Of a stretch of 22,373 nt of DNA, positions 10,795 to 20,038 are shown piece by piece. The DNA is from Apostichopus californicus. Taxonomy: Eukaryota > Echinodermata > Holothuroidea > Aspidochirotida > Stichopodidae. The translations under genes and the position numbers were made by a program. Positions within the stretch are counted from its first letter, which is position 1. The number at the start of each line of letters is the position of its first letter. The notes beneath the pieces are model-generated. The model searched no databases. It was not told the DNA's origin and worked only from the letters and a program-made list of their open reading frames with translations. The DNA is taken from assembly GCA_020650975.1 (NCBI GenBank), contig JAIPMN010019338.1, forward strand, positions 1 through 22,373. The letters are read 5' to 3'.

Positions 10795-11412
10795 AGGGAG
10801 GAAATTTACATCAAGTGATTTACATATTTACTCTAATAAAAATATTGCTATCACTTCATGACTGTTAAAGTCACTGTTAAAGTCACAAGAATAGTGACAC
10901 CAAGACGCTTCCAAAGGGAAAATTATGCCTTGTGGGCAAAAACCTTTGACAACTCAGGTCCATATCCATTTCAAGTGAGACTATTCCATGTTTGGCAATA
11001 TTAAAATATGTATGAAATACTTGTATACAGAGGATGACTTTCGATACAACTTTTTTTGAAATATTTTCAAGATCAGTATAACAAAAAAATAACAGGGAGG
11101 AAATTTACATCAAGTGATTTACATATTTACTCTAATAAAAATGTTGCTATCACTTCATGACGAATATGGAATGGCGTGGTCTGGAGGTTGGGTCTGTTAA
11201 ATTCACAAGAATAGTGACACCAAGACGCTTCCAAAGGGAAAATTATGCCTTGTGGGCGAAAACCTTTGACAACTCAGGTCCATATCCATTTCAAGTGAGA
11301 CTATTCCATGTTTGGCAATATTAAAATATATATGAAATACTTGTATACAGAGGATGACTTTCGATGCAACTTTTTTTGAAATATTTTCAAGATCAGTATA
11401 ACAAAAAAATAA
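10795..11412 (+). repeat. Recent tandem duplication, two units of about 300 and 320 bp
   Basis: Unit 1 begins GGGAGGAAATTTACATCAAG at 10796 and unit 2 begins with the same phrase at 11095. They are nearly identical to their shared end, ACAAAAAAATAA, at 11092 and 11412. The main difference follows CACTTCATGAC. Unit 2 has about 40 bp including GGCGTGGTCTGGAGGTTGGG, while unit 1 has two copies of a 12-bp motif, ACTGTTAAAGTC. Such identity marks a young event. Two overlapping minus-strand frames within 11203-11567 are shadows of this repeat and have no family resemblance. Confidence 0.92.
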
Positions 11413-12981
11413 TTCACTGAAAGTTTCGTTGTTAGTAAATGGTCTACACAAATTTTCGATACTGTCACGGTGTCTACTTCCAATTTCCCAATTTTTTTTT
11501 TATAAAGAGAAAAATCAAAGCAAAGAAAAAAGTGGACAGAGATAATATGTAACTCGCTTCGATGCATTACAGATGTATTTAAACTTCAATTTGATGATAT
11601 ACATATAGAGGTGCACTGGCAATAACATGTTAGACTAATGTTAGGTAGACGTTTGGTTATTGTAGGGTTTGCTAAGCTTTTTATCTTAACATTAAACTTT
11701 TATGTTCTAAATGGTATTACTTATGAGTAGGTGAGCAACGTATGGAGTGAATACAAAATAATGGAAGGTAAAAGTTATTAAAAACGCGCGCCGCGTCATG
11801 TGCATTCAATTTATAAGATTAACTTTCAAACACCGCTTAAAGACCATTCAGAACAAGTAAATTATAAACAATGTACAGCAGGAACTGTAAAATCACCAAT
11901 TTCTAAGATTAGTTAATGTTTACAGGCGTTACAAGAAAAATATGTTTCTATTTATATAGTCTATTGCCTACTGTACTAGACCGTGGTAAGAATGACAAAT
12001 GAATAAATGAAACAATCATAAGGATTTTTAGTGAACACTTAAACTGTGTGCTATTTCTCTTTCGTAACCGAGAAAGCATATCAAATGATAAGAAAAGAAA
12101 AGAGAAAACAACTTCAATATAGTGTAATACTTAGGCGGAAACGCTTTGAACAGAAACTTCTTCATAGTGAAAGAAAAGTAAAAACATTGATAATTCATTC
12201 ATTGTGTTAATGTTTGAATGTACAGGTCAATGAATAATTAATGTAAGTATAAACCTCATCGACATGTTTTGGAATTCAATTGTTCTTACAGACCGCTGGC
12301 AACATTCTTAACTGTACATTATAGTGAATGTAAATTTTAACAATATAAAGAAAACAAAACAAACAATGGAGAAACTATGAATTGATATCCAATAAACGAA
12401 CGTGTATTTTATTCAAGAATGTCACTAAGCAAAAGTTTACATTTTACAACAGGAACTATTTTTTCTTTTTTCAATTTAATCAGATGTTAACGTGTTGTTT
12501 TTTATTCCTCTCGTCTGTCTCTCAAGTTTTTTTTTTCACTTTCCGTCGGTGTGTTTTTGAAGACCACGGTTTCCACCATCTCAACGCAAGCTTTCTATTA
12601 ATTTCTTATAAAATGGTCTGGTGTTTTCTTTTTTCAATTTTATTGCATGCGTTTTAGCATATACAAAATGCCCAAAAATTGACTTTAAAAGTCAACCGGT
12701 TCGTCAGATCGTATCAGTAAAAGAAGAATTTGGGAAATGAACACACACATGAGAATTAACACCTGTATTTCATCAAAACGATCAGAATACAACTGACTTT
12801 TGGAGGCTTATGATCTTTACATATTAAATATGCTTCTTGATATTGCTCTCCTTTTCGATGAATATGCTTAAATTTCATCTAATGTTAATTTATATTTAGT
12901 GAGTTAGTCTCATGATCCGAAAATGCATTCAGCTTGTCAATTTCAAAGGTGTGTACCATCACCGGTAAAAACTTACATGTG
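11413..12981. other. Gene-free stretch downstream of the minus-strand gene
   Basis: AT- and T-rich sequence. The one frame of note (12382-12657, plus) is driven by T runs that translate as phenylalanine and starts at a non-ATG codon. There is no evidence of an exon. The part nearest 12982 lies just beyond the predicted 3' end of the DED/B-box gene. Confidence 0.55.
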
Positions 12982-12987
12982 TTTATT
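12982..12987 (-). promoter_or_regulatory. Polyadenylation signal of the DED/B-box gene
   Basis: AATAAA on the minus strand (TTTATT on plus), about 48 bp after the TAA stop at 13037-13035. It would give a short 3' UTR and supports the large exon being the last one. Confidence 0.65.
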
Positions 12988-13034
12988 AAATATTCAATAT
13001 TGAGTTACGAAAGTAAAACATAAAAACGTTCGAT

Positions 13035-14485
13035 TTAAAATGCAAAATGCCGTATGGTGTCATCAGTGAAGTTAATGAATCCATCATTTTTCCAATGGGT
13101 GACACTAATTGGAACTTCCATTGAACCGTGAGCAATCCCCTTTGATTGAATTTTAACAATTTCTCCATCTCTCTCATACTCTACTACGATCCACGTCTTC
13201 TCATTTCCTTTACCATCTTTAGGCCTTCGAATATAAAGTATGAGCCAGCTAATCGCAGTCCACACCGCTACGACCGGTACTAGTCCAACCTCAGGGGGAT
13301 TTATAGTAGCATGTAAAGTTCCATCAAACTTAAATAGTGTCACATTCTCTGAGCCGTATTCAATCGCTGCGAGTATCTCTTCAGATGATCCAAGTGACGA
13401 TATCCCTGCCGATAATCGCGAAGCTTTGCCGAGATCGATTTTCTCCACTTCGATGACATTCAGCTCTACATCTGAAATTTTGTATTTCTTTATACGCTGG
13501 CTATTGTGATAAGACATGACAAATTCATTGGTTGATGTAAGTACTGAAGTGATGCTTGTAATCCAGGATTGTTTAGAGACGTCGTCAATCAGTGTAGATG
13601 AACACTTGAAGCGACCGTCCTTACAGTCTCCGATGTAAGCGGTATTACCTATAGCAAAGATAACATATCGTTGCGATTGGTGGTAAAGTGACCTGCGTGA
13701 CATAACAACAGGCGAAGAGTGGTCTTCTACCTTCAATGTATCCCTCCAGTGCTCCTTATGCTTGAGCTTGGGATCGACGCACACCATGAGAAGATATCCA
13801 TTCTGTATTCTTTGATCATATAACTTTACACAGCGATTGGAACCAGTAATGACACCGCCTACCAATGAACAGGACGTTATCTCGCAAAACGTCCCATCAT
13901 TCGGAACACAACTATACAACATATTTTGCTTCCTTGCTTGCATCTTTGTGACAACGTGTGATGTGTCAGTTATCTGTTTAAGTGTACTCTGAATCTTACA
14001 CCACTCAGTCAATGGGTCATTCTCTTTACATTTTAACAATGTGTGTACATTCTTCATGTCATCTTTCAGTTTCGATAGGTCATTCGTTTCTGACTTACAT
14101 TCTTTAGAATCTTCTTTTTCTATTTCACTGAGCTTCTTCAGCGTGGCAGTTTCTTTCTCTTTTACTTCCTCGATCAACCTTGAGGCATCCTTAGTTATCT
14201 GTGATCGTGAATGCTCGACACATCTTGATTTAAGCTCCCAGTTTTTTATACATGCTTCCTCAGCTGTAGCAAGCTGTTTCTCTACCGAACCTAGCGCTTC
14301 TTTGATATTTTCTTTTTCTGTTTGTATCTTTTCAGGAAGCTCTCGAATGACAAGAACATCACATTCTAATTTGAGATGCAAGTCACAAACACACAGTGGA
14401 CACACGCTAATCTCACACGTGTTGCAATATCTGTCCAACCAATATGATTCGTGGTTTTCTTTTGAGCATTTGGTAGACGAAGAAG
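13035..14485 (-). CDS. Terminal exon: B-box, coiled coil and propeller-like C-terminal half
   Basis: Single long exon, 483 codons plus the stop TAA. Open frame continues about 11 codons further upstream (to 14519), but that part is intron and its apparent start is TTG, so the acceptor at 14487-14486 is preferred. The B-box pattern is C102, H107, C116, C119, C124, C127, H132 and C137 in spliced numbering. The first spacing (C-x4-H) is longer than usual, and the last ligand is Cys where His is usual. Residues about 144-270 are Glu/Lys/Leu-rich with heptad-like spacing, as in TRIM coiled coils. The rest has about six weak repeats of beta-strand pattern with turns such as GSNRCVKLYD and SQRIKKYK, typical of degenerate propeller tails in invertebrate TRIM-like proteins. 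No NHL or SPRY signature is clear. Confidence 0.8.
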
Positions 14486-15400
14486 CTGGGAATTGAGAAA
14501 ATAATATTTGCATGGTCAATGTTATATGTAATAGATGTTTTAAGAATCAGTTTCGGTCATTGTCTATGAGTGTCCAGTGGCCACAGAAAGGGTTCTCTAA
14601 AATACTATTCTCTCAAAAGAATTCATTATTTGATTATAACATAATTCTTAGTTGTTTTTCGCAGTCAGTATCTTACTAAAGAATGACTTTTGGGAGCATG
14701 TTAGTATTGGCATTTTGTAGATACTTAAATACTATTGACGAAATCGGCAGTTCAATGCAGTCCTAACTGTTAGCTTTATTCAATGTATCAATGTACCAAT
14801 TTGATTATTTCCTTTTTTTAACTCCATCAACAAAGTACCCCTGTGTGGGCGATCAACATAATTTTCCTTGAAACATGTGAATATATTGTAATCATGTTAT
14901 TTTAGGTCCTTAAAAGTATTGTGCCTCTATTAAGTTTTGTATTGCATCTGCTACACTGACCTTATATTAATGGTCTGTGTGTTAGAATACGTAGTCCATT
15001 CGCTGTAACTGATGTTAGATGTGTCGGTTGTAACAAAATCGGAAAATTATTTCAATCGAACTGTACTGAACAGACTGGTTTCTATGATTCAAAACTTGTT
15101 TACTGACTACTTACCTACAAGATACGTCTTCTTGTAATTCTTTATGACTTCAAGCGCCTGGAGGTGTTTTATCTCCTCCACCCATTTAATCAAAGTATCA
15201 ACATTACTGGAGGTCAGACGTCCAAGCCTTCGGAGGGTTGGCATTAGGTCAATACCTGTCTTAATACGGCCCTGTTCCGCTAATGAAATGCCAGGACAAA
15301 GAAGTACTATTGCTTGTACATCATTCACAGTGAGAAGGTTCGCTACACGAAACTGCATTTGCTGAAACTGTTCTTCTCGTTGCAATTCTTTTGACTCCAT
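13035..15400 (-). CDS. Death-effector-like / B-box / coiled-coil / propeller-like protein, two coding exons
   Basis: Two minus-strand exons, 15400-15115 and 14485-13035, join to 1,737 nt and encode a predicted 578 residues. The 15115/14485 junction is supported by donor GTAAGT at 15114-15109 and acceptor TTCCCAG ending at 14486. Both sides split a codon after its first base, so the frame continues and forms an Ala at residue 96. Domain order is a death-effector-like helical bundle (about 15-89), a B-box-type zinc finger (102-137), a coiled coil (about 144-270) and a propeller-like half (about 284-578). No RING precedes the B-box, so a ubiquitin ligase role is not supported. By family knowledge, DEDs bind other DEDs in caspase-8/FADD-type signalling and B-box/coiled-coil units oligomerise TRIM proteins. 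A cytoplasmic signalling adaptor is my inference. Further 5' exons cannot be excluded. The nearest match I would expect is the invertebrate TRIM56-like/TRIM2-like group. Confidence 0.75.
14486..15114 (-). other. Intron of the DED/B-box gene (phase 1)
   Basis: Minus-strand intron of 629 bp. It begins GTAAGT (15114-15109) and ends with a pyrimidine-rich tract and TTCCCAG (acceptor AG at 14487-14486). Both boundaries fit the metazoan consensus, and the phases agree (one base before, two after). In-frame stops follow the donor almost at once (TAG at 15109-15107), so read-through would truncate the protein just after the DED-like domain. Confidence 0.75.
15115..15400 (-). CDS. First coding exon: death-effector-like domain
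   Basis: The exon encodes 95 full codons from ATG at 15400 plus the first base of codon 96. An acceptor TTTTCATTTCAG ends at 15404, three bases before the ATG, and an in-frame TAA lies at 15424-15422. The ATG therefore probably opens the protein behind a 5' UTR exon outside recognition. The domain (about 15-89) has the DED helix pattern: an amphipathic first helix, LTVNDVQAIVLLC as helix 2, then the basic loop and GIDLMPTL, which resembles the GLDL region of the FADD DED. It ends in WVEEIKHLQALEVIKNY. The C-terminal RxDL charge motif is replaced by H-L-Q-A (79-82), so the usual charge triad is incomplete. Other death-fold members (CARD, PYD) fit less well. Confidence 0.68.
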
Positions 15401-15403
15401 AAT

Positions 15404-15415
15404 CTGAAATGAAAA
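15404..15415 (-). promoter_or_regulatory. Splice acceptor upstream of the start codon
   Basis: TTTTCATTTCAG on the minus strand, cut before ATTATG, implies at least one more 5' exon, either non-coding or with a short coding part. I could not place it: upstream lies the Penelope-like remnant, and no donor with supporting context stands out. Confidence 0.5.
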
Positions 15416-15469
15416 TGTATATTATTTGTGACCACAAACAATTTGACCTCTTTACATTGTAATCGCTGT

Positions 15470-16404
15470 CCCATTGACATAACATGTTTCTGTGTGTAAT
15501 CATCAATGAGGAATTGCCAGCAAGTTAAAGGTGCAGCGATGGGCACTAAAATGGGTCCGTCGATTGGTCACCTAACAATTCAACAAAAGGATGCTGTATG
15601 TTTTTCCTTTTCACAACTATGTAGAGCTAATCGTATTTGTTTCAAGCAATGTGACTTCCAACAGGCGCCAACTCAATTTAGTAACCTTTGTCTTGCTCAT
15701 GGGTATAACACATTGATAATAGCAGCTGCCAACCAACGTGTCAATGATATCAGCAGGAACACAGCTCTGGAACCATGTTTCACTACAATCAGTACTGATA
15801 GCATCTCCTTCGTGCTACCATTTCTAAACTATATGCAACCCATTCGCCGGATCATTTACAAACATCTCAGTTCTTACTCGTGACCTTATCACCAAATATG
15901 TATAACCTAGGATGCCCACCACAGCCTACCAACGCCTTAACAACCTTTCGGATCACCTAGTGAAGCCGTCATAACCACAAGCTATTTCTGCTGACACTCC
16001 AGCTACCTAAATATTCAACCGTATTAGACGTAATACATGTAAATATGTTACCTTAAATAATGTATTGCCATTAAAGGCCCCGAGATTTTGTTTCGTTAAT
16101 CAATATTTTACATGTATCTCCAGCAATACTATCTATGTTATTGCTTGTAAAGTTTGTAACATTATTTACGTCGTTGAACAAACGGAGATTGGGGAACGGT
16201 TTTACTGAACATTTGGGTTATATCAAGTTAAACCATTCTGGTTTTCCGATTGAATCACACTTCAATTCCCACTCCCCCTATATCATTGCTGATTTGTTAT
16301 ACACGGGTAATGAAAATGACCATTACAACGCTGAACATAGGCTAAGTTTTAATATAGGCACGTTATCCCTTCATGGCTTGAACTTAAAATTCGATCTGAT
16401 ATAA
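15470..16404 (+). pseudogene. Penelope-like retroelement remnant (reverse transcriptase fragment plus GIY-YIG endonuclease region)
   Basis: Three frames carry pieces of one degenerate protein. At 15515-15565 QQVKGAAMGTKMGPS resembles the reverse transcriptase motif just before the catalytic aspartates of Penelope-like elements. The YxDD-type catalytic box that should follow is missing, and the frame passes directly into what resembles the thumb region, ending at a stop at 15881-15883. A shifted frame near 15906-15975 carries a TAYQRLNNLSDHLVK-like stretch. At about 16122-16180 NTIYVIACKVCNIIYV resembles the paired GIY-YIG core. After another shift, RRLGNGFTEHL and SHFN (to 16404) match the rest of that nuclease domain. 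Stops and frameshifts make it inactive. Its 5' limit is uncertain. It lies antisense to, and about 65 bp upstream of, the first coding exon of the DED/B-box gene. Confidence 0.78.
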
Positions 16405-16722
16405 AGCTCAAACATATTGCTCTGTTTCGGTCCTATTTTCCAGCTTGTGTTCTCTGAAATACATTACCTTTTTCTCTGTTTGCTATATGCTGTTATGAGT
16501 TGTGTTAGCCTCACTTTGTTGAAGGGTATATTTCTTCTGTTTTTAGTTCATATATTTCGTTCCTTTTCGGACCGTTTTGTTTTCGCTCATGGAAGCATTC
16601 TACTTTCCTATGTAGTTTTTTACTCTTTTTTTTTGGTTGCATTAACATCACTATGTTAGCATGGTGTCAACTTTTTGTCGGTTTTCTTTTTAATTTCTAG
16701 TGATATACAGACCGTTGCTATA
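16405..16722. other. T-rich sequence after the Penelope-like remnant
   Basis: Strongly T-biased on the plus strand. The frame 16417-16659 reads as hydrophobic only because of T-rich codons and lacks an ATG start at its reported end. It could be the 3' untranslated part of the retroelement, but nothing confirms that. Confidence 0.4.
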
Positions 16723-17172
16723 TACAGTGGAATGACGACCTTCCCTACTGGTTTCCAACCTCTGGACACTCAGTGTCTATATCCTAGTTGGTTAGGGAGT
16801 CTGCATACAAACTGAAAAGACCATGTTCGAATCCCTGTAGAAGCTGGAAGACTTTTCACTGTTTTTTTCCAACTCATTACCATTTTAAGTAAATATAATC
16901 GTGTGTCGGCTATATGGTTCACAGATGATTGGTTAGCATCATAATTGAGTTATAAGGTAAGGCAAAATGTGTAACCAACACAGGAATGACATTGTTTGAT
17001 ATAGGCAGCAAAGCCTACAGTGGAATGACAAACTTCCTTACTGGTTTCGAACCTCTGGACAGACAGTCAGTGTCTAAGGTTTAGTTGGTTACGATGTCTG
17101 GATATAATGCGGAATGCCTGGCTCATCTGTATGTTCTAACTCATTATCATTATAAGTATATATAAGTTTACC
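16723..17172 (+). mobile_element. Pair of tRNA-like SINE units
   Basis: Two related units start TACAGTGGAATGAC (about 16724 and 17019) and share CTACTGGTTTCNAACCTCTGG-like sequence, CAGTGTCTA, TAGTTGGTTA and an AACTCATTA(C/T)CATT tail. Unit 1 has an A-box-like TAGTTGGTTAGGG (16785-16797) and a near-perfect B box GTTCGAATCC (16825-16834), the internal promoter of a tRNA-derived SINE. Unit 2 has decayed in that B box but carries GGTTTCGAACC (about 17042-17052), a B box when read on the minus strand. The spacer between units (about 16910-17018) is not shared. The second tail leads straight into the left end of long-segment copy B. Confidence 0.6.
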
Positions 17173-18447
17173 TATAGCTGATACTGGTGTTGCAGAAAAC
17201 GACATGGTTTTGCAATCTTTAATGTCGATGCATATGTCGAGATATGAAGATCGTCCAAGTTTTTACTTAGGAAGGTATCGTATTACTGATATCCACATTT
17301 GTTGTACTTCTGCTGACCTCATACAACCTTTCAACAAGTATGCAGTTCAACCACGACTGTTTGTTTGTTTTTATCTTCTTTACAATTCCGTGATTTCGGT
17401 TCACACACCCTTGACGACATTATTTACAGTCAACGGTAATTGTATAGTTACAAAGCACAGTATATAAGGAAAACAACGTTAGAAGTACCTATACGTTACA
17501 ATGGTACCGTGTTTGTTTTCGTTATGTTAAATATGTAACCTGTTTACCAACATTAAATAACCACACGTTATTACCAATAATTCAGTGCATACACAGTTTT
17601 ATAAGGATTTGAAACAAAGTTCGACTTAAGACCGACATGTTATGAAAACAGTCAAAGTAGGTTACATTCAATCAACGATATTTCGAGATGGGAACACGAA
17701 ATTTAAATGGGGTTCTCAACTAACAGTATAGATTTTGTGTTATGCTTCATCATATTTTATGCTACCAGGATATCCCTTTAACTATTAAATATTAAACTAA
17801 ATTTGACATACCTCTCGTTGGATTGTCTCGGTTCCTACCGAGATAGTTTCAGTTTGAGAACTGCTGGAAATAAGGTATTACTATAGTCTTACAAAGGTTG
17901 TGCGTAGTTGGTCGGTAACTAATGGTGTGTGTCGGTCGCTTCTAAGAGCTATGTTTAGTATGCAGAAACTACGTCGATAGTAAGGTGATAGTCTCAGTCG
18001 TACGATCTTAATCATTTATCACTAGGGGATATTAACAATTTCAGCAATTACTTTATATATTATGACTGCTGAAATGTAATTTCTTTTGACAGGAAAGAAA
18101 ATTTCATGTAGATTTAATTGTGAAAGAAATCGAAATTTAGTAGCTTAGCTCTTACAATTAATTAAATACATTATAATTTACGAACTTAATCCTACTCGTT
18201 CCCTGCTGTTCAATAAGTTTGAAATGGATCGTTCTGATTACAACAGTGTAAGATAAGGAATCATTGACCCTTGACGCTTTTGTAAGCGCTTCTGCATGAC
18301 ATACATCTGGTTTGATGGAAACCCTGTATATGTTCAGGTAACACGAAAACAAATATTATATGGCATTTATTCGACGAATAACAATATAATAAGTTAGCAA
18401 TCCATTGAATACATGTTGTTAAATATGTATCTGTTTATGTTCTACAA

Positions 18448-18688
18448 ATTCAAATTCAAATATAGGAGTTTACCCCTGATCAACCTCGCAAGAGGTCCTA
18501 CGGGGGATAATATAATACTTTTGTGGAATAGACACTTTTTTTTTTTCTTTTTTTTCTAGGGAAAGTTGTCTATTATTCAATCAGGGAGATGCTGATAAGT
18601 GAAGTATTGTTCAATTAACATTGTAAAGAAGCCATAAATAAACAGGAGGTCGGAACTGAATAGCCAATTTGGTAGGGATTACTAAGGG
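18448..18688 (-). mobile_element. Short non-LTR retrotransposon insertion (5'-truncated LINE or SINE)
   Basis: A 241-bp insert flanked by the perfect 15-bp direct repeat GTTTATGTTCTACAA (18433-18447 and 18689-18703). Copy A has the site only once (1337-1351). On the minus strand it ends in ATTTGAATTTGAAT, a short-repeat tail rather than poly-A, preceded by a compact hairpin CCTC-TTGC-GAGG nested within CCCC...GGGG (about 18475-18510). A structured 3' end with a short tandem tail is typical of CR1/L2-type LINEs and the SINEs that use their machinery. No reverse transcriptase sequence remains, and there is an internal A/T tract. The SINE versus truncated-LINE choice is open. Confidence 0.75.
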
Positions 18689-20038
18689 GTTTATGTTCTA
18701 CAATGTATAGGCACTTATAATTATGGCAGAGCCCATATGAAGTCATTTACATTCATTTAAATTTAAATAAACTTTGTTACTTTTAAAATGAGGTGAACAT
18801 TTGACTTGGTCCCTCACACAGAGGACGCCTGCCATGCGCCTTATATTTCAAGACCCGGATTGTTTTGCCAGTCCAAAGTACAAATACGCGTGTAATGCCC
18901 ATTGTTATGCGTACCAGTAAAGGTACAAGCTTCTTTGCACGGGTACGTGTACTTCATACTGCAATATTGTAGATCCTAGAGTTCAAGTACGAGTACACAT
19001 TTACAATGACGAATAAGTATATACGCTATAATAGGAGTAACATTGCGAACATACTACACGTTTGGCTTATTCGGCCGTTTAATATAGAAATATATGCATT
19101 AAAGATTGATGCCATGGTCAGGGACGTAGGGAGACAAATCACTCCCAGTTTAGTAAAAAAAAAAAGCTTAATGAAAGATGACAAGATTAGAAAGTTTAAG
19201 ATTTTGATCAATGACAAAGTTCTTTAACATATAGAAAGTATGTTGTACCCAGAGAATAGTTGGTATGTACATATGTTGTGGTTTTCAACATGATGTAAGC
19301 ATTATAAGGAAATGTATTTCATTTTTTTTAATTAAACATAGATTAGCGTTTCAGACCGATGAGGTATTATTCATCTGTCTATAAAGCCAACATAGGGCAC
19401 TATGACCGCGTCGTTAATTAAGGCATTGGACGTGCGACTTGGCCAGGAAACGAATGTCTGAAGGACGTATACTTATGTTTGTCTCTGTGTTCGTTTGTGG
19501 CAAGCTACCAGTTGCCGGGGGATACCTGTTGTAAATAACGACAGAAGACCTGTGTATTGAGGTACATATAGCAAAGCAACACATCTATTATGGATATAAT
19601 TACATCACAATTGTACTGTGAAGGTGTCCTTTTACATTATTATCTCTTCCATAATGTCAGAGACACTACGGTATAATATGTATACTACGATATTCAAGTG
19701 ACAAATAGTTTATGGAATGTACGTTCTTTCATCTGTATTTTTTGTTTTTATTTGCTTTATATAAATAATATAAGTCAGTGCTTGAATTCACATAGGTGAA
19801 TATGCCATAAACCTTACAAACAACAGGTATTGTAGGCTCATAGTCCTTTTCATTATATTCTCCAATTCAAGAATACACATGGTGGCTGGATACTGAACTA
19901 CTACGTGTTCTGTTCGGTTACCGTAAACAGTTTGCTGTTTAATTAGCCTTCAGTTTTAATTAAGTTTCGTATCAAAACGGGTTTTATAGAATCACTTTCC
20001 CAAGTTATATTTGTTTCATTTTTCCACGGGCTCTCTAA

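Noticed and set aside
11203..11567. Two minus-strand frames of 82 and 88 codons
   Set aside because: They lie in and beside the second unit of the tandem duplication, have no recognisable domain and are disrupted in the first unit.
12382..12657. Plus-strand 91-codon hydrophobic frame
   Set aside because: It starts at a non-ATG codon, and its hydrophobicity comes from T runs rather than a protein pattern.
14041..14496. Plus-strand frame of 151 codons (and 13240-13509)
   Set aside because: Antisense shadows of the B-box/coiled-coil exon. They are serine/phenylalanine-rich because they mirror Glu/Lys codons on the other strand.
14486..14519. Start of the long minus-strand frame at 14519
   Set aside because: The first codon is TTG and this part is the pyrimidine tract of a strong splice acceptor. 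The exon begins at 14485.
15144..15365. Plus-strand 73-codon frame
   Set aside because: Shadow of the DED-like exon, with no family resemblance.
15343..15546. Minus-strand frames overlapping the first exon and the Penelope-like remnant
   Set aside because: They are out of frame with the DED-like exon, cross its splice acceptor and mirror the retroelement on the other strand.
16417..16659. Plus-strand 80-codon hydrophobic frame
   Set aside because: T-rich sequence after the retroelement with a non-ATG start. No membrane protein family is suggested.
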